The translations under genes were made by a program, and so were the position numbers. The notes under the pieces were generated by a model, which was not told the origin of the DNA, did no database searches, and worked only from the letters and a program-made list of their open reading frames with translations. This document shows positions 7,507 through 8,902 of a stretch of 8,902 nt of DNA, piece by piece (within the stretch, counting starts at the first letter, position 1; the number at the start of each line of letters is the position of its first letter). The stretch spans positions 1-8,902 of the forward strand of contig JALOLM010000063.1 in NCBI GenBank assembly GCA_025455985.1, written 5' to 3'. Source of the stretch: Candidatus Nanopelagicales bacterium (GTDB lineage: Bacteria; Actinomycetota; Actinomycetes; S36-B12; UBA10799).

Positions 7507-8439
7507 ATGCGCCACCTTCTGTCCACCACTGATCTGAGCCAGACCGATGCGCTCGCGATCCTCGACACGGCCCGGGAACTGGCCCTCGTGGCCGACCGGC
7601 CTGTGAAGAAACTGCCCACCCTGCGGGGCCGGACCGTGGTCAACCTCTTCTTCGAGGACTCCACCCGCACCCGGATCTCGTTCGAGGCGGCGGCCAAGCG
7701 GCTGTCCGCCGACGTCATCAACTTCTCGGCCAAGGGGTCGAGCCTGTCGAAGGGCGAGTCCCTCAAGGACACCGCGCTGACCCTGCAGGCGATGGGCGCC
7801 GACGCCGTGGTGATCCGCCACGGTGCCAGTGGGGCCGCGCATCGCCTGGCCAACAGCGACTGGATCCACGGCGCGGTCATCAACGCCGGCGACGGCACCC
7901 ACGAGCACCCCACCCAGGCGCTGCTCGACGCGTTCACCATGCGCGACCATCTGCGCGACGGGCAGGGCTCACTCGACGGGCTCAACGTGGTGATCGTCGG
8001 CGACGTGTTGCACTCACGGGTCGCCCGGTCCAACGTGTGGTTGCTCGACACCCTGGGCGCCAACGTCACGCTGGTCGCGCCGCCGACGCTGCTGCCGGTG
8101 GGAGTGGAGACTTGGCCGTGCGAAGTCAGCTACGACCTCGACGAGGCCATCGTGAAGGCCGACGTCGTGATGATGCTGCGGGTTCAGCTCGAGCGGATGA
8201 ACGCCTCGTTCTTCCCCAGCGCCCGCGAGTACTCGCGTCGCTACGGCCTGGACGTGCCGAGAATGGCGACCCTGCCCGACCACGCACTGGTGATGCACCC
8301 CGGACCGATGAACCGCGGGATGGAGATCGCCGCCGATGTCGCCGATGCCGAGCGCTCGGTGATCGTCGACCAGGTGACCAACGGGGTCCATGTGCGAATG
8401 GCGGTTCTGTACCTGCTGCTGGGAGGCCAAGAAGGATGA
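7507..8439 (+). CDS. pyrB: Aspartate carbamoyltransferase catalytic subunit
   Basis: The 310-residue enzyme joins carbamoyl phosphate and aspartate to form N-carbamoyl-L-aspartate, the second step of UMP synthesis. The carbamoyl-phosphate site FFEDSTRTRISFE has STRT at 52-55. The loop with K82 and GES follows, then HPTQALLD at 134-141 and the late MHPGPMNRG segment. Length is typical for the catalytic chain. The ATG at 7507 directly follows the pyrR TGA, and GGGAGG (7494-7499) lies 7 nt upstream inside the end of pyrR. No regulatory-chain gene (pyrI) is present between pyrB and pyrC. Actinobacterial enzymes of this type are thought to work without it, often in complex with dihydroorotase. Confidence 0.97.
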   Translation: MRHLLSTTDLSQTDALAILDTARELALVADRPVKKLPTLRGRTVVNLFFEDSTRTRISFEAAAKRLSADVINFSAKGSSLSKGESLKDTALTLQAMGADAVVIRHGASGAAHRLANSDWIHGAVINAGDGTHEHPTQALLDAFTMRDHLRDGQGSLDGLNVVIVGDVLHSRVARSNVWLLDTLGANVTLVAPPTLLPVGVETWPCEVSYDLDEAIVKADVVMMLRVQLERMNASFFPSAREYSRRYGLDVPRMATLPDHALVMHPGPMNRGMEIAADVADAERSVIVDQVTNGVHVRMAVLYLLLGGQEG

Positions 8440-8902
8440 CAGTGCTCAAGAACGTCCGGCCGCTCGGCGGCGAGCCGGTCGACGTCGAGATCGAGGACGG
8501 GGTCATCGCGCAGATCGGGGCCAACCTCGAGGGCGCCGATGTGGTGGACGGCCGCGGGGCGGTCCTGCTGCCCGGGCTGGTGGACCTGCACACCCACTTG
8601 CGTGAACCCGGCCGCGAAGATGCCGAAACCGTCGCCACGGGTACCCGGGCGGCTGCCGCCGGGGGTTTCACCGCGGTACACGCGATGGCCAATACCGATC
8701 CGGTCGCGGACACCGCCGGAGTGGTCGAGCAGGTGTGGCGGCTGGGGATCGCCGCCGGGTACGCCGACGTCCGTCCGGTCGGTGCGGTCACGGTCGGGCT
8801 TGAAGGCAAGCGCCTGGCTGAGCTCGGCGCGATGGCCGACTCCGCCGCGGCCGTCAGAGTGTTCAGTGACGACGGCCATTGCGTCTCGGACGCATTGCTG
8901 AT
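8436..8902 (+). CDS. pyrC: Dihydroorotase, 3'-truncated by the window edge
   Basis: The first 155 residues are visible of an enzyme usually about 430 long. It closes N-carbamoyl-aspartate to dihydroorotate, the third step of UMP synthesis. The ATG at 8436 overlaps the pyrB TGA as ATGA, and GGGAGG (8421-8426) lies 9 nt upstream, so coupled translation is likely. Zinc-binding DLHTHLREPG has H52 and H54. MANTDP (84-89) and VFSDDGHC (142-149) follow. The Asp pair in FSDDG places it with the longer class I dihydroorotases, in which an Asp replaces the carboxylated Lys of the E. coli type. Translation is intact to the edge. The operon presumably continues to the right with carA, carB and others, as in relatives. 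Confidence 0.95.
   Translation, partial: MTVLKNVRPLGGEPVDVEIEDGVIAQIGANLEGADVVDGRGAVLLPGLVDLHTHLREPGREDAETVATGTRAAAAGGFTAVHAMANTDPVADTAGVVEQVWRLGIAAGYADVRPVGAVTVGLEGKRLAELGAMADSAAAVRVFSDDGHCVSDALL

Noticed and set aside
8539..8901. Open plus-strand frame over the pyrC region
   Set aside because: It is the wrong frame. The frame from 8436 gives the dihydroorotase motifs DLHTHLREPG, MANTDP and FSDDG without a stop.

Overview
The window is high-G+C actinobacterial chromosome holding ordinary, tightly packed housekeeping genes. The G+C richness, the strong G/C third-position bias, the use of GTG starts and above all a BldD orthologue point to Actinomycetota. BldD matches the Streptomyces protein, as I recall it, almost without gaps. 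Genus cannot be set from this window. There are no IS elements, tRNAs, rRNAs, CRISPR arrays or prophage genes.

Layout. (1) 2-4463 (+): the glutamate synthase pair. gltB (large subunit, its 5' part missing) overlaps gltD (small subunit) by 8 bases. (2) 4464-4705: intergenic region with a perfect 12-bp inverted repeat (likely gltBD terminator), a short stretch resembling part of the cobalamin-riboswitch core, and a probable leaderless promoter for pyk. (3) 4706-6163 (+): pyk, pyruvate kinase, with the residue set of K+-independent enzymes. (4) 6164-6296: convergent intergenic region with a large hairpin (26-nt arms). (5) 6297-6785 (-): bldD, a c-di-GMP-responsive developmental regulator. (6) 6786-6963: divergent bldD/pyrR control region, holding a bldD promoter with an overlapping BldD-box-like site, an extended -10 for pyrR and a PyrR-binding RNA loop next to the pyrR ribosome-binding site. 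(7) 6964-8902 (+): pyrR-pyrB-pyrC, the start of the de novo pyrimidine operon. Its genes abut or overlap, and pyrC runs off the right edge.

How they work together. GltBD makes glutamate from glutamine and 2-oxoglutarate. Pyk makes pyruvate and ATP at the end of glycolysis. PyrB and PyrC catalyse the second and third steps of UMP synthesis, with aspartate as a substrate. PyrR senses UMP/UTP and probably represses its own operon by binding the leader RNA. BldD is a global regulator that probably represses itself.

The most informative non-coding signal is the PyrR-binding loop (6929-6944). It fits the conserved core exactly, lies at the Shine-Dalgarno region, and has no attenuator downstream, so translational repression is the simplest model. 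I found no convincing undescribed system. The second-look items are regulatory: the leader loop, the BldD-like operator, leaderless pyk, the riboswitch-like stretch and the large convergent hairpin.
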